A DNA stretch of 64,000 nucleotides from contig JAEWHC010000002.1 of NCBI GenBank assembly GCA_023387985.1, forward strand, positions 62,001-126,000, in the 5' to 3' direction. The notes under the pieces are model-generated. The model was not told the DNA's origin, did not search any database, and saw nothing but the letters and a program-made list of their open reading frames with translations. Every line of letters begins with the position of its first letter. Position 1 is the stretch's first letter. Positions 51,231 to 60,780 of the stretch are shown one piece after another. The position numbers were made by a program, and so were the translations under genes. This stretch comes from Bacteroidota bacterium (lineage in GTDB: Bacteria > Bacteroidota > Bacteroidia > Chitinophagales > Chitinophagaceae).

Positions 51231-52346
51231 ATGAAAAAGACTGGAATTTTAGGTGGCGGGCAACTTGGAAGAATGTTGCTGCAGCAAGCAGCAAATTACC
51301 CTATTGAAACCTATGTGATGGAAAATGATGCGCATTGCCCGGCGGCACACCTCTGCCATCATTTCACCAAAGGAGATATAAAAGATTATGATGATGTATT
51401 GAACTTCGGCCGCCAGGTTGACGTACTAACCATTGAAATTGAAAATGTGAATGTGGACGCGCTGTTTCAACTTGAAAAAGAAGGCGTTCAGATTATTCCC
51501 AGACCGGCAGTGTTGAAAACGATTAAGAACAAAATACTGCAAAAGCAGCTTTACGAAGCGCACCAGATCCCCACTCCTGCCTTTGTGATTACCGAATCCA
51601 GGGAATCTTTGAAACAACATGATCATATTTTTCCTGCAGTGCATAAAATTGGTGAAGGGGGTTATGATGGACGCGGCGTACAGGTTCTCGATTCAATAGC
51701 TGAGATCGATAAGGGTTTTGAAGAACAAGCCATACTTGAGAAAAAAGTAGAAATCGACAAGGAGATTGCCTTAATGGTGGCAGTGGACCAGTCTGGTGCC
51801 ATTCATTTTTTTCCTCCTGTGGAAATGATCTTCAATCCTCACCTCAATCAGTTGGATTTTCAGCTTTGCCCGGCAAACCTGCAGAAAGAGCAACTCTGGA
51901 AAATGGAGGCTATTGCGGTAAAATTGATGAAGGCATTTGACAGCCCCGGGCTGTTTGCCCTTGAGCTTTTTATTGACCGTAACGGTGGCATCTGGGTGAA
52001 TGAAACAGCACCCCGGGTGCATAACAGTGGGCACCACACAATTGAAGGTTGTACCCTGAGCCAGTTTGACTGCATGCTGCGGGTTATGCTGGGTTACCCT
52101 GTTCCGGAAATTGAGATCACCTCACCCTCCGCCCTCATCAATTGGATTGGCGCCCCGAATTACAGTGGCCCGGCAAAATATCCTCAACTTGCTGAAGTAT
52201 TGAAAACAGCAAATTGCTTTGTGCATTTGTATGGCAAAGCTTTAAGCAAACCGGGCCGAAAAATGGGTCATGTAACGGTTTTGGGCAGCGACCGGAACGA
52301 TGTGGTAAGAAAATCCAAATTGATTAAAGCCATGCTGGAAAGCTGA
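51231..52346 (+). CDS. purK: 5-(carboxyamino)imidazole ribonucleotide synthase
   Basis: A 371-residue ATP-grasp enzyme that carboxylates AIR with bicarbonate and ATP. ILGGGQLGRMLLQQAA is the N-terminal substrate loop, and GEGGYDGRGVQVL is the flexible loop over ATP. WVNETAPRVHNSGHHTIEGC is the metal-binding core. Its partner PurE is encoded 5.7 kb downstream on the same strand, after an intervening efflux operon. Confidence 0.96.
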   Translation: MKKTGILGGGQLGRMLLQQAANYPIETYVMENDAHCPAAHLCHHFTKGDIKDYDDVLNFGRQVDVLTIEIENVNVDALFQLEKEGVQIIPRPAVLKTIKNKILQKQLYEAHQIPTPAFVITESRESLKQHDHIFPAVHKIGEGGYDGRGVQVLDSIAEIDKGFEEQAILEKKVEIDKEIALMVAVDQSGAIHFFPPVEMIFNPHLNQLDFQLCPANLQKEQLWKMEAIAVKLMKAFDSPGLFALELFIDRNGGIWVNETAPRVHNSGHHTIEGCTLSQFDCMLRVMLGYPVPEIEITSPSALINWIGAPNYSGPAKYPQLAEVLKTANCFVHLYGKALSKPGRKMGHVTVLGSDRNDVVRKSKLIKAMLES

Positions 52347-52411
52347 GAACAAATCCATTTCCCAACGAGGTGAAAGTTTTGCAGCCATTTCTCGTCTAAA
52401 GAGCTGATTAA

Positions 52412-53476
52412 ATGAATATGAAAAAATCAGGTTTATTTTTTTTAAGTGTAGCCATTTTGGCCCTGTGTTTTTCCTGCAAAGGGAAAAAAGAACCCGCAGC
52501 CGGAGGCCCGGGCGGCGGCGGCGGTCCTCGACCAACCCCAACCTATGAAGCAGTAATTGCGAAGACGCAAACGCTGGAACGGAAAATTGAAGCAGCCGGA
52601 ACCATTATGCCGGCCGAAAACACAGACATCCATCCGGAAATTTCCGGGCGTGTTGTGGGAATTCACTTCAGGGAAGGCAGCAATGTGGGCAGGGGTTCCC
52701 TTTTGGTGAAATTGTTTGACAGGGACTTACAAGCGCAGTTGAAAAAGCTTGCTGTGCAACTGCAGGTCGCGGAAGCGACGGAACGCCGCCAAAGTGAATT
52801 GCTCGCGATCAATGGCACAAGCCAGCAGGATTATGACCTTGCCCGGTTGAATGTTTCCAACATCAAGGCCGACATGGAATTGCTTCGTGTAAATATTTCA
52901 CGTACGGAGATCCGTGCGCCTTTCAGCGGGCGAATTGGCCTGCGCAACATCAGCCTCGGCGCCTATGTTACACCGTCAACAGTGATCACCAATGTGGCCC
53001 AGGTAAACCAGACCAAGGTAGAATTCAATGTTCCTGAGTTGTACTCAATGTATATGAAACCGGGGCAGATCGTAAGCCTGAAACCGAGCGGGGTTGGTAA
53101 AACTTATGCGGCGACAATTATAGCTTCAGAAAACCAGATCTCGGCAGAAACCCGAAACCTTGCTGTACGCGCATTGGTAAGACAATCCGATTCCAACCTG
53201 AAGCCCGGTTCTTTTGTGCAGGCTGATATTCATATTGGCGGTACCCAGGAATCCATCATGGTTCCCACCGAAGCCATTATTCCTTCCACCAGGTATAAAA
53301 ACGTTTTTGTGGCTGAAGGAGGAAAAGCGGTAAGCCGGCAGGTGGAGACCGGTTTGCGCGATTCCGCCAATGTAGAGGTGCTCCGGGGTTTAGATGTTGG
53401 GGATACGGTAATTGTTACCGGCCTGCTGAGCATTAAAGACGGCCAGGCAGTAAACCTGCGTTTAAGAACCAATTAA
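52412..53476 (+). CDS. RND efflux periplasmic adaptor lipoprotein
   Basis: A 354-residue membrane-fusion protein. A lipobox ending LCFSC (Cys22) is followed by a Pro/Gly-rich linker. The lipoyl/barrel-sandwich halves are visible as GTIMPAENTDIHPEISGRVVGIHFREGSNVGRG and EIRAPFSGRIGLRNISLGAYV, with a short helical hairpin between. The beta-barrel and membrane-proximal parts follow. It bridges the RND pump and the TolC-like exit duct. First gene of a three-gene operon; the gap to the pump gene is 10 bases. Confidence 0.92.
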   Translation: MNMKKSGLFFLSVAILALCFSCKGKKEPAAGGPGGGGGPRPTPTYEAVIAKTQTLERKIEAAGTIMPAENTDIHPEISGRVVGIHFREGSNVGRGSLLVKLFDRDLQAQLKKLAVQLQVAEATERRQSELLAINGTSQQDYDLARLNVSNIKADMELLRVNISRTEIRAPFSGRIGLRNISLGAYVTPSTVITNVAQVNQTKVEFNVPELYSMYMKPGQIVSLKPSGVGKTYAATIIASENQISAETRNLAVRALVRQSDSNLKPGSFVQADIHIGGTQESIMVPTEAIIPSTRYKNVFVAEGGKAVSRQVETGLRDSANVEVLRGLDVGDTVIVTGLLSIKDGQAVNLRLRTN

Positions 53477-53486
53477 TTCCTTATCC

Positions 53487-56400
53487 ATGAACATATCCGA
53501 ACTCAGTTTAAGAAGGCCTGTGCTGGCCATTGTGATCAATCTGGCCATATTGCTGTTTGGCATCCTGGGTTTCATGTTTTTGGGTATCCGCGATTATCCT
53601 ATGATCGAGCCCGCCTCGGTAAATGTTCGTACAAGTTACCAGGGTGCGAATGCTGAGATCGTGGAAAGCCAGATTACTGAACCACTCGAGAAAGCGATCA
53701 ACAGCGTTCCGGGTATTAAGAACATTACTTCCAACAGCAGCATGGGAAGCAGCAGCATTTCCATTGAATTCAACCTGGGCATTCCCATGGAGGAAGCCAC
53801 CAATGACGTGCGTGACCGGGTAAGCCAGGCCATACGGCAATTGCCGCAGGACCTGGAGGCACCTCCTGTTGTAAGTAAATCAACCGGTTCAGGAGAGTCC
53901 ATCCTTTCCATGGCGTTAAGCAGCCAATCCCGGAACCAGCTTGAAATGACCGAATTCGCCAACAACTTCATGGTTGACAGGTTGCAAACCATACCTGGTG
54001 TGAGTGGGGTCCAGATCTGGGGTGAAAAGCGTTATGCAATGCGCATCTGGCTTCAGCCCCGCAAGCTGGCAGGACTTGGCATTACTGTTACAGATATTGC
54101 CGCAGCTCTTCGCCGCGAGAATGTGGAATTGCCGAGTGGTAAACTTTCCGGTGAAGCTACAGACCTTACAGTAAGAACACTCGGCCGTTTGAACACCGAA
54201 GAGGAATTTGAAAATGTAATCATTCGTTCAGATCAAAACGGCATTGTTCGCATGAAAGATGTTGCCGAAGTGGTGCTCGGACCTGAAAATATTGAAAGTT
54301 CTTTCAGGGAGAGCGCAGTGCCTACGATAGGGCTTGCCATTACACCCCAACCCGGAAGCAATTACATTTCCATTGCGGAAGAATTTTATAAGCGCTACGA
54401 AATCATCAAAAAAGATCTGCCCGGTGATATTTCCACAAAGATCATCATGGATACCACGAAGCCGATTCTGAAATCGCTCGAGGAGGTTCAGGAAACTATT
54501 TTCATCGCCCTCGGCCTCGTAATCCTTATAATTTATCTCTTTTTCCGAAGTGTAAATATGGCCTTTCGTCCCCTGATTGATATACCCGTGTGTTTGATCG
54601 GGGCATTCTTTGTAATGTATATTTCAGGGTTTACCATCAATGTGCTGACGCTTCTTGCCATAGTGCTGGCCACCGGCCTGGTGGTAGACGACGGTATTGT
54701 GGTAACAGAAAATATTTACCGCAAAATGGAGAGGGGTATGAACAAATGGCAGGCGGCTCTCGAAGGCTCAAAGGAAATTTATTTCGCGGTAATTAGTACT
54801 TCCATTTCCCTTGCGGTTGTTTTTCTGCCGATCATATTCATCCAGGGCTTTGTAGGAAAACTATTCCGGGAATTTGGAATAGTGGTCGCCTCTGCGGTGA
54901 TCATTTCCTCTGTAGTGGCCCTTACCCTCACCCCTGTGCTGAATGTTTTGCTGACCCCGAAATCGGGGCCGCGGCATGGCCGTTTTTATAAGGCCACCGA
55001 GCCATTCTTTAAAGGAATGGAAAATGTTTACCATCGCTGGCTGGTCGGATTTATGAATATCCGTTTTATGGCCTGGGTGCTGGTAGCTATCAGTGCAGGC
55101 ATGATTTTCTACTTCGGCAATACCCTGCAATCTGAACTTGCTCCACTTGAAGACCGCAGCCAGCTAAGAATCAGTGTAAATGCCCCTGAGGGAACAAGTT
55201 TTGATGCCATGGAAAAATCCATGAGCAGGATCGAAAAGTTCATCATGGATTCTATTCCTGAGCGAGAGGTGCTGATTAATTTCACTGCCCCGGGATTCAT
55301 GGGCGGCGGAAATACCAATTTTGGATTTCTGCGGGTTATGCTGGTGCCTCCCGATCAGCGGGAACGCACCCAAATGGAAATTGCCGCATACCTCCAGCGC
55401 AAACTTGGCCAATTTTCGGAAGTCAGGGCTTTCCCTTCCCAGGAACAAACCATTTCGCAGAGCCGCAGGGGCGGCCAGGCTGTTCAGTTTGTGCTGCAGA
55501 ATAATGATTTCGAAAAACTGGTTGATGTATTGCCGAAATTCCTGGAAAGAGCAAGACAAAGCCCCCTTCTGGAAAGCGTGGATTCTGACCTGAAATTCAA
55601 TAAACCCGAACTGCAGATTGAAGTCGACCGCCTTAAAGCCAATGAGCTGGGTGTTCGGGTAGCGGATGTTTCCGAGGCCTTGCAAATGTCCCTTTCAAAC
55701 CGGCAGATGGGTACTTTTATAAAAAGTGGAAAACAGTATTATGTAATCGCCCAGGTAGATCGCGGAGACCGCGACGATCCTTCCGACCTGAAGAATATTT
55801 ATGTCAGAAATTCCCGTGGCGAGCTGATCACCATAGATAACCTGGTTAAATTTACCGAACAGGCGGCAGCTCCCAGCATCTTCCATTTCAATCGTTATAA
55901 ATCAGCTACCATTTCGGCAAATATGGCCGAAGGTTTCACGATTGGCGATGGCATTGAAGAGCTGAACAACATTAAGGAAGAAATGCTGGATGAAACTTTT
56001 GCTACAGAGCTGACCGGAGCCTCTCGGGATTTCGCTGAAAGCCAGAGCAATACCAATTTCGCCCTCATCCTGGCCCTGGTGCTTATTTTCCTGGTTCTGG
56101 CCGCACAGTTTGACAGTTTTATTGATCCACTCATCATCATGATGACTGTACCGCTTGCACTTGCCGGCGGCTTGCTTTGCCTGTGGATCTTTGGCCAGAC
56201 CATCAATGTATTTTCTCAAATCGGCCTCATCATGCTCATCGGTATTGTAACAAAGAACGGTATCCTGATTGTGGAATTTGGAAATCAAATCCAGAAAAAA
56301 AGAGGATTGAATAAAATGGAAGCCGTTGTTGAAGCTTCTGTTGCACGTCTGCGGCCGATTCTTATGACAAGCCTCACGATGATGCTCGGTGCTTTGCCAA

Positions 56401-56618
56401 TTGCCCTTTCACTTGGGGCAGCAGCTACGAGCCGTGTACCGTTAGGAATTGTAATCGTTGGCGGACTGGCATTTTCATTAATACTCACCTTGTTTGTAGT
56501 GCCCGCTGTTTATACCTACATGAGCCGTCCGAAAAAGAATACTGCAGAACAAATTATGAACCAGCTTACCAAAAAGCAAGCGGAAAACGTTCCAGAACCT
56601 GCTAATATCAACCCATAG
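53487..56618 (+). CDS. RND efflux pump permease, HAE1-type
   Basis: A 1043-residue inner-membrane pump with 12 predicted helices and two large periplasmic loops. RRPVLAIVINLAILLFGILG is the first helix, and LAIVLATGLVVDDGIVVTENIYR carries the proton-relay Asp pair of the fourth helix. The later QIGLIMLIGIVTKNGILIVEF is the matching helix of the second half. It exports drugs, bile salts or other amphiphiles using the proton gradient; the substrate cannot be read. Confidence 0.94.
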   Translation: MNISELSLRRPVLAIVINLAILLFGILGFMFLGIRDYPMIEPASVNVRTSYQGANAEIVESQITEPLEKAINSVPGIKNITSNSSMGSSSISIEFNLGIPMEEATNDVRDRVSQAIRQLPQDLEAPPVVSKSTGSGESILSMALSSQSRNQLEMTEFANNFMVDRLQTIPGVSGVQIWGEKRYAMRIWLQPRKLAGLGITVTDIAAALRRENVELPSGKLSGEATDLTVRTLGRLNTEEEFENVIIRSDQNGIVRMKDVAEVVLGPENIESSFRESAVPTIGLAITPQPGSNYISIAEEFYKRYEIIKKDLPGDISTKIIMDTTKPILKSLEEVQETIFIALGLVILIIYLFFRSVNMAFRPLIDIPVCLIGAFFVMYISGFTINVLTLLAIVLATGLVVDDGIVVTENIYRKMERGMNKWQAALEGSKEIYFAVISTSISLAVVFLPIIFIQGFVGKLFREFGIVVASAVIISSVVALTLTPVLNVLLTPKSGPRHGRFYKATEPFFKGMENVYHRWLVGFMNIRFMAWVLVAISAGMIFYFGNTLQSELAPLEDRSQLRISVNAPEGTSFDAMEKSMSRIEKFIMDSIPEREVLINFTAPGFMGGGNTNFGFLRVMLVPPDQRERTQMEIAAYLQRKLGQFSEVRAFPSQEQTISQSRRGGQAVQFVLQNNDFEKLVDVLPKFLERARQSPLLESVDSDLKFNKPELQIEVDRLKANELGVRVADVSEALQMSLSNRQMGTFIKSGKQYYVIAQVDRGDRDDPSDLKNIYVRNSRGELITIDNLVKFTEQAAAPSIFHFNRYKSATISANMAEGFTIGDGIEELNNIKEEMLDETFATELTGASRDFAESQSNTNFALILALVLIFLVLAAQFDSFIDPLIIMMTVPLALAGGLLCLWIFGQTINVFSQIGLIMLIGIVTKNGILIVEFGNQIQKKRGLNKMEAVVEASVARLRPILMTSLTMMLGALPIALSLGAAATSRVPLGIVIVGGLAFSLILTLFVVPAVYTYMSRPKKNTAEQIMNQLTKKQAENVPEPANINP

Positions 56619-56621
56619 AAA

Positions 56622-57959
56622 ATGAAAACCCGATTAACCAAATACTCCGGTTTAATATTGCTTGCGTTTATGCTGGTTTCCGGCATTCACGCACAGGATC
56701 CCGCAGCAGATGGCGGCGAAATTCTTACCCTGAATGATGCGGTAATTCTTGCCCTGCAACAGAATTTCGGTGTGCAAATAGCGGAAAACGAAATAGAGAT
56801 TGCCGAAACCCTGAACAATTGGGGCAATGCAGGGCGCTATCCAGGGGTAAGCGCACAAACGGGCTATAGTATCAGCAGCAATAACCTGGATCAGCGGCTC
56901 TCGAACGGTACCAATATCAAACGGAACGGAGCCACATTCCAGTCGCAGAATGCCTCCGTTTCCGCGGTATGGCGAATCTACAACGGAGGCAGGGTAAATG
57001 CGGTGAAAGAGCGGCTCGAAATAGCTGAAGTACTGGCAAGATCGGGCCGCCTTGATGAGGCCAACCAGGTGGCTTATGAAATGATCTCGGCTTATCTCAA
57101 TATCCTGCGTTTTAAAGCACAGCAAAATGCTACAATCGAATCAATGAAACTGATGGAAGAGCGAAAAAATCTTGCCGAAAACCGGTGGAATATCGGAACA
57201 GCGAGCAAGAGTGATTTTTTGCAGGCACAAAATGATTATAACGAAGCGTCTGCACTCGTGATCCAGATGGAAAGCAATATTGCCCGCGCAAAAACAGAAG
57301 TTAACCGGCTTCTAAACCGGTCCCCTTTTCACGTATTCACTCCCTCCGATGCATTGCCGCAATATCCGGATTTGCTCAAAGAAGATTTCATGGCTTCCAT
57401 CGATAGTCTCAATCCGGCCGTACTGATTGCCAAAGACCAATTGCGCATTCTTGCCGTTCAGCGTACAGAAATCAATTCACTTCGATTGCCAACAGTCTCA
57501 ATGAACGCCGGAGCAGGGTTGAACAATTCCAACAACAGCGCCGGATTTACTTTAAGGAATACCACCTACGGTCCGCAAGCCGGGGTTTCTGTGGCCATCC
57601 CCATTTTTCAGGGGAATGTAGTAAAGCAAAACCTGCGGGTGAATGAAATAGAGCAGTTCAACCAACGCATACGGATAGACCAGCTAAAGAATAATTTGTA
57701 TGCCGCGTATGCAACGGGATTGTATAATTACAGGTATGCAAAAAATAAATATGATCTTGAATTGCAAAACCTTGAGGTGGCAAAGGAAAGCAACTTTATC
57801 GCTATGGAAAGATTCCGCAAGGCCAGTATTACAACTGTGGAACTCCGCCAGGTTCAATTGTTGCTGATCGATTCGCAAACCCGCCTGATCAACGCCACCT
57901 ATGAAATGAAACAAGCTGAAGCTGACCTGCTCTTCCTTATGGGAAAATTGGTGGATTAA
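56622..57959 (+). CDS. TolC-family outer-membrane efflux protein
   Basis: A 445-residue outer-membrane duct protein with a signal peptide ending SGIHAQ (about residues 1-25) and two long alpha-hairpin repeats (ALQQNFGVQIAENEIEIAE..., MEERKNLAENRWNIGTASKSDFLQAQNDYNEA). It forms a trimeric tunnel and beta-barrel. It lies 3 bases after the pump gene as the last member of the efflux operon. Confidence 0.92.
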   Translation: MKTRLTKYSGLILLAFMLVSGIHAQDPAADGGEILTLNDAVILALQQNFGVQIAENEIEIAETLNNWGNAGRYPGVSAQTGYSISSNNLDQRLSNGTNIKRNGATFQSQNASVSAVWRIYNGGRVNAVKERLEIAEVLARSGRLDEANQVAYEMISAYLNILRFKAQQNATIESMKLMEERKNLAENRWNIGTASKSDFLQAQNDYNEASALVIQMESNIARAKTEVNRLLNRSPFHVFTPSDALPQYPDLLKEDFMASIDSLNPAVLIAKDQLRILAVQRTEINSLRLPTVSMNAGAGLNNSNNSAGFTLRNTTYGPQAGVSVAIPIFQGNVVKQNLRVNEIEQFNQRIRIDQLKNNLYAAYATGLYNYRYAKNKYDLELQNLEVAKESNFIAMERFRKASITTVELRQVQLLLIDSQTRLINATYEMKQAEADLLFLMGKLVD

Positions 57960-58004
57960 GTACGGGCTAAAGCTGGCTTGCTGAAATGCCAGTGCCGGAT
58001 TAAT

Positions 58005-58012
58005 TATATTTG
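58005..58012 (+). promoter_or_regulatory. TAnnTTTG -7 element for purE
   Basis: TATATTTG matches the -7 consensus exactly and ends only 4 bases before the purE ATG. If used, transcription begins at or inside the start codon, giving a leaderless purE message independent of the efflux operon. Confidence 0.42.
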
Positions 58013-58016
58013 TGGT

Positions 58017-58547
58017 ATGAACAATCCCTTAGTTGGCATAATCATGGGAAGCGACAGCGATCTTCATATTATGGAAGATGCTGCAACTTTTCTTACAAAA
58101 ATGGGCGTGCATTATGAAATGACGGTAGTTTCGGCTCACCGTACGCCGCAACGCATGATGGATTACGCGGCAAGTGCTGCAAAGCGTGGCCTGAAAGTGA
58201 TAATAGCCGGTGCAGGTGGGGCAGCGCACTTACCGGGAATGGTGGCCAGTATTACCCATTTGCCTGTAATAGGCGTTCCCATTAAATCATCAAATTCCAT
58301 TGATGGCTGGGATTCTATTTTATCTATATTGCAAATGCCCAATGGCATCCCGGTAGCCACAGTGGCATTGAATGCTTCACGCAATGCGGGAATACTCGCT
58401 GCAAGCATTATTGCAAACTTTGATCCTGTGGTTGAGGATAAGTTGAAGGAATTTAAGGCCATCCAGGAAAAACAGGTAATAGAAAAAGCATTGAACCTGA
58501 GAAACCAGGGCCATCCCAATCATTACGATATTCCGGAGAATACTTAA
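58017..58547 (+). CDS. purE: N5-carboxyaminoimidazole ribonucleotide mutase
   Basis: 176 residues from the ATG at 58017; the longer frame from 57978 adds a segment unlike the family. GIIMGSDSDLHIMEDAA and VVSAHRTPQRMMDY hold the active-site Ser and His, and IAGAGGAAHLPGMVA is the third conserved stretch. It converts N5-CAIR to CAIR in purine synthesis. It is separated from purK by the efflux operon and ends on the stop overlap with the convergent DUF805 gene. Confidence 0.95.
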   Translation: MNNPLVGIIMGSDSDLHIMEDAATFLTKMGVHYEMTVVSAHRTPQRMMDYAASAAKRGLKVIIAGAGGAAHLPGMVASITHLPVIGVPIKSSNSIDGWDSILSILQMPNGIPVATVALNASRNAGILAASIIANFDPVVEDKLKEFKAIQEKQVIEKALNLRNQGHPNHYDIPENT

Positions 58548-59014
58548 TGGTTTTGTGCCTCGCCGGGCAATTCTGTAAAGTGCAAATTTTCAAAATCGAA
58601 ACGCATTCTCCCGCGTTTCGGATCCGGACCATAATGGTTGGATCCTGGCGTACCTTCCATGAGGAACCAGATCAAAAGAATAAAAGAACCAACCAGCGGC
58701 ACAAGGAAAACAAGATAAAACCAACCGCTTTTATTGATATCATGCAGCCGCCTGATGGATACAGACAAACCCGGAATAAAGGTTGCCAGTAAAATAAGGA
58801 TAATAACGAGGTATGCCACAATAAAAAGGGATATCAATTCAACACTCAGCGCGTAGAACATAAGGGCAATAAGCGGAAACAAAACGATCAGCAATCCCAG
58901 GTTAAAATACCAGAATTCTTTTCGGCGGGCCCTTCCGCTGAAATTGCCGTAATTTTTGATCAGAATCTTTTTAAACCAATCAACAACCGTAAAGTTTTCT
59001 TCATTGAAAGCCAT
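58544..59014 (-). CDS. DUF805 membrane protein
   Basis: A 156-residue integral membrane protein with about four helices and the family motifs FSGRARRKEFWYF, LSVSIRRLHDINKSGWFYL and GTPGSNHYGPDPKRG. The family is widespread, and its role is unknown; some members are linked to envelope stress. It overlaps the end of purE by 4 bases, convergently. Confidence 0.88.
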   Translation of the reverse strand: MAFNEENFTVVDWFKKILIKNYGNFSGRARRKEFWYFNLGLLIVLFPLIALMFYALSVELISLFIVAYLVIILILLATFIPGLSVSIRRLHDINKSGWFYLVFLVPLVGSFILLIWFLMEGTPGSNHYGPDPKRGRMRFDFENLHFTELPGEAQNH

Positions 59015-59058
59015 TGCGTCGTAGATTTAAATTTCCGCAATTAAAAACAAAATCAAAT

Positions 59059-60681
59059 TCAGCGCCGTTCCATGAACCTTGATGAACGGATTTCAAGAAC
59101 CGTAAATTCCTGTTCCAGGGCAGGACTGTTGTCATGCAACGCTTCAAGCAATGTGTGTCCATATTTTGCAAACCATGGGATAAAATTTTCTATTCGTTCC
59201 TGCAATTGCTGATGTGGGAATAATGCCCTTTTCAATGCAACCACATGGTCTTTTTTTTCCCCGAGGTTCCGGCGCATTGCCCGCTTTATTTTCTTGTCCA
59301 GGTTGTTCAGTTCTTTAAGAGCCCTTGTATGCATAGCGGCTACATGGTTTTGTAAGCTCTGATCTGTTTCCGCGGCTATTACTTGCAGTTTCCTGTAGAA
59401 ATCCCGCTGCCTTATCAGGTATTCTGATAGGTCGGTCCGCTCCCACTCTTCTTTTGGGATTTTACTATTGAGAAGTTCCGTTTCCGGCATAAACAGCTCT
59501 TCTGTTTGCAAGCCAGCCCTGGCCAAATGCCTGCTGTTCTTTTCATTAATCATTAAAAAAGAATTGCGAAGCAAAAGAACAGGATAAGGAATCCCCAATT
59601 TTGTAAATACCGCTTTCAACTGCAACCAGTACCCAAGTTCCCCACCTCCGCCAGCAAAAAGAATATTCGGCAAAATGGTTTCCTGGTATGCCGGCCTCAG
59701 CACCACATTTGGACTGAAGCGCTCAGGATGGTCTTCCAGTTCGTCAAGAATTTGCTCTTTCGTGAAAAAAACATCAGCATTTACAATGTTGAATCCATTG
59801 TTGTTTTTTTCGATCCGCTCACGCCTGCCATCATCAAACAAATAAAACAGATTGACCGGCCGGCCCTCTGTCTGTACCCGGTAATCCTCTGCAAGCTTCG
59901 CGGAAGTCAGGCGAAGCAGCGGCTCAGAAAAAGATTCATCCAGTTCTTTATGAATGACCGGGCTATAGACTTTTTTCAATTTTGGATTGTCGGCATTCAA
60001 TACCAATAAACCATATTTTGCAAAGAGGTAGTTGAGCAGTTCAAAATTTGCCCGGGCTATGGTATTTTCTTCACGGTATGCATTCCTGATCACCTCAAGT
60101 ATTTCCGGGCCAAAAGGTTCATTGACAAACTGGTTTTGCAGCCGGTCAAAGATCTTTTCCAGGCCGGTGCATTTCATCCGGCCTACAGCTCCCGATTGGT
60201 CGGTATCCCAAACAATCTTTTCGTCGCCCAGGTAAAAATGACCGATCTCTTGGAGATCTGCATCTTCAGACCCAATATAATAAACAGGCACAAAAATGTT
60301 TTCCGGAAGCCGCTCATTAAGATATTCGGCAACACGGATAACGTGAAAAATTTTATGCAGCGAATAAAGCGGTCCGGTGAAAAGATTGGGCTGATGCGCA
60401 GTCGTAATGGTAAAGCAATAATCATAGGCCAGGGCCTTGAGATTTTCCTGCTGCGTAGGGGTAAGTTCTATTTCTGCGTAATCTGCGCTTAATACCTCCT
60501 GAAGCACCTTGCGGTTTGTAATAAAGTTTTTCCTTGCATTTATGGCGCATTTTATCCCATCTAAATCGGGAAGAAAGGAATAAAATTCCCGCAACGCTTC
60601 AGCTTGCTCCACATAATCTAGAGCAATTTTTCCAAAACTGTTGGTTTGCCGGTAAGTCAACCGGGAAGCGTGCATTTCCAT
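59059..60681 (-). CDS. bshC: Bacillithiol biosynthesis cysteine-adding enzyme
   Basis: A 540-residue BshC, which attaches cysteine to glucosaminyl-malate in the last step of bacillithiol synthesis. HQPNLFTGPLYSLHKIFHVIRVAEYL, YIGSEDADLQEIGHFYLGD and FAGGGGELGYWLQLK are family-specific. The long C-terminal coiled-coil region (about 400-500, rich in Leu, Lys and Glu) is also typical. bshA and bshB are not here. Bacillithiol is the probable thiol cofactor of this organism, matching the YfiT-like protein at 13.7 kb. Confidence 0.93.
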   Translation of the reverse strand: MEMHASRLTYRQTNSFGKIALDYVEQAEALREFYSFLPDLDGIKCAINARKNFITNRKVLQEVLSADYAEIELTPTQQENLKALAYDYCFTITTAHQPNLFTGPLYSLHKIFHVIRVAEYLNERLPENIFVPVYYIGSEDADLQEIGHFYLGDEKIVWDTDQSGAVGRMKCTGLEKIFDRLQNQFVNEPFGPEILEVIRNAYREENTIARANFELLNYLFAKYGLLVLNADNPKLKKVYSPVIHKELDESFSEPLLRLTSAKLAEDYRVQTEGRPVNLFYLFDDGRRERIEKNNNGFNIVNADVFFTKEQILDELEDHPERFSPNVVLRPAYQETILPNILFAGGGGELGYWLQLKAVFTKLGIPYPVLLLRNSFLMINEKNSRHLARAGLQTEELFMPETELLNSKIPKEEWERTDLSEYLIRQRDFYRKLQVIAAETDQSLQNHVAAMHTRALKELNNLDKKIKRAMRRNLGEKKDHVVALKRALFPHQQLQERIENFIPWFAKYGHTLLEALHDNSPALEQEFTVLEIRSSRFMERR

Positions 60682-60780
60682 GTTCTCGTAGCAGTATATG
60701 AATCCGCTAATTTAGCCAATTCAAACGGTGTTGCCGAACCGAATATGTGTTAAAAGAAATCTGATCCGAATAACCTAAGA

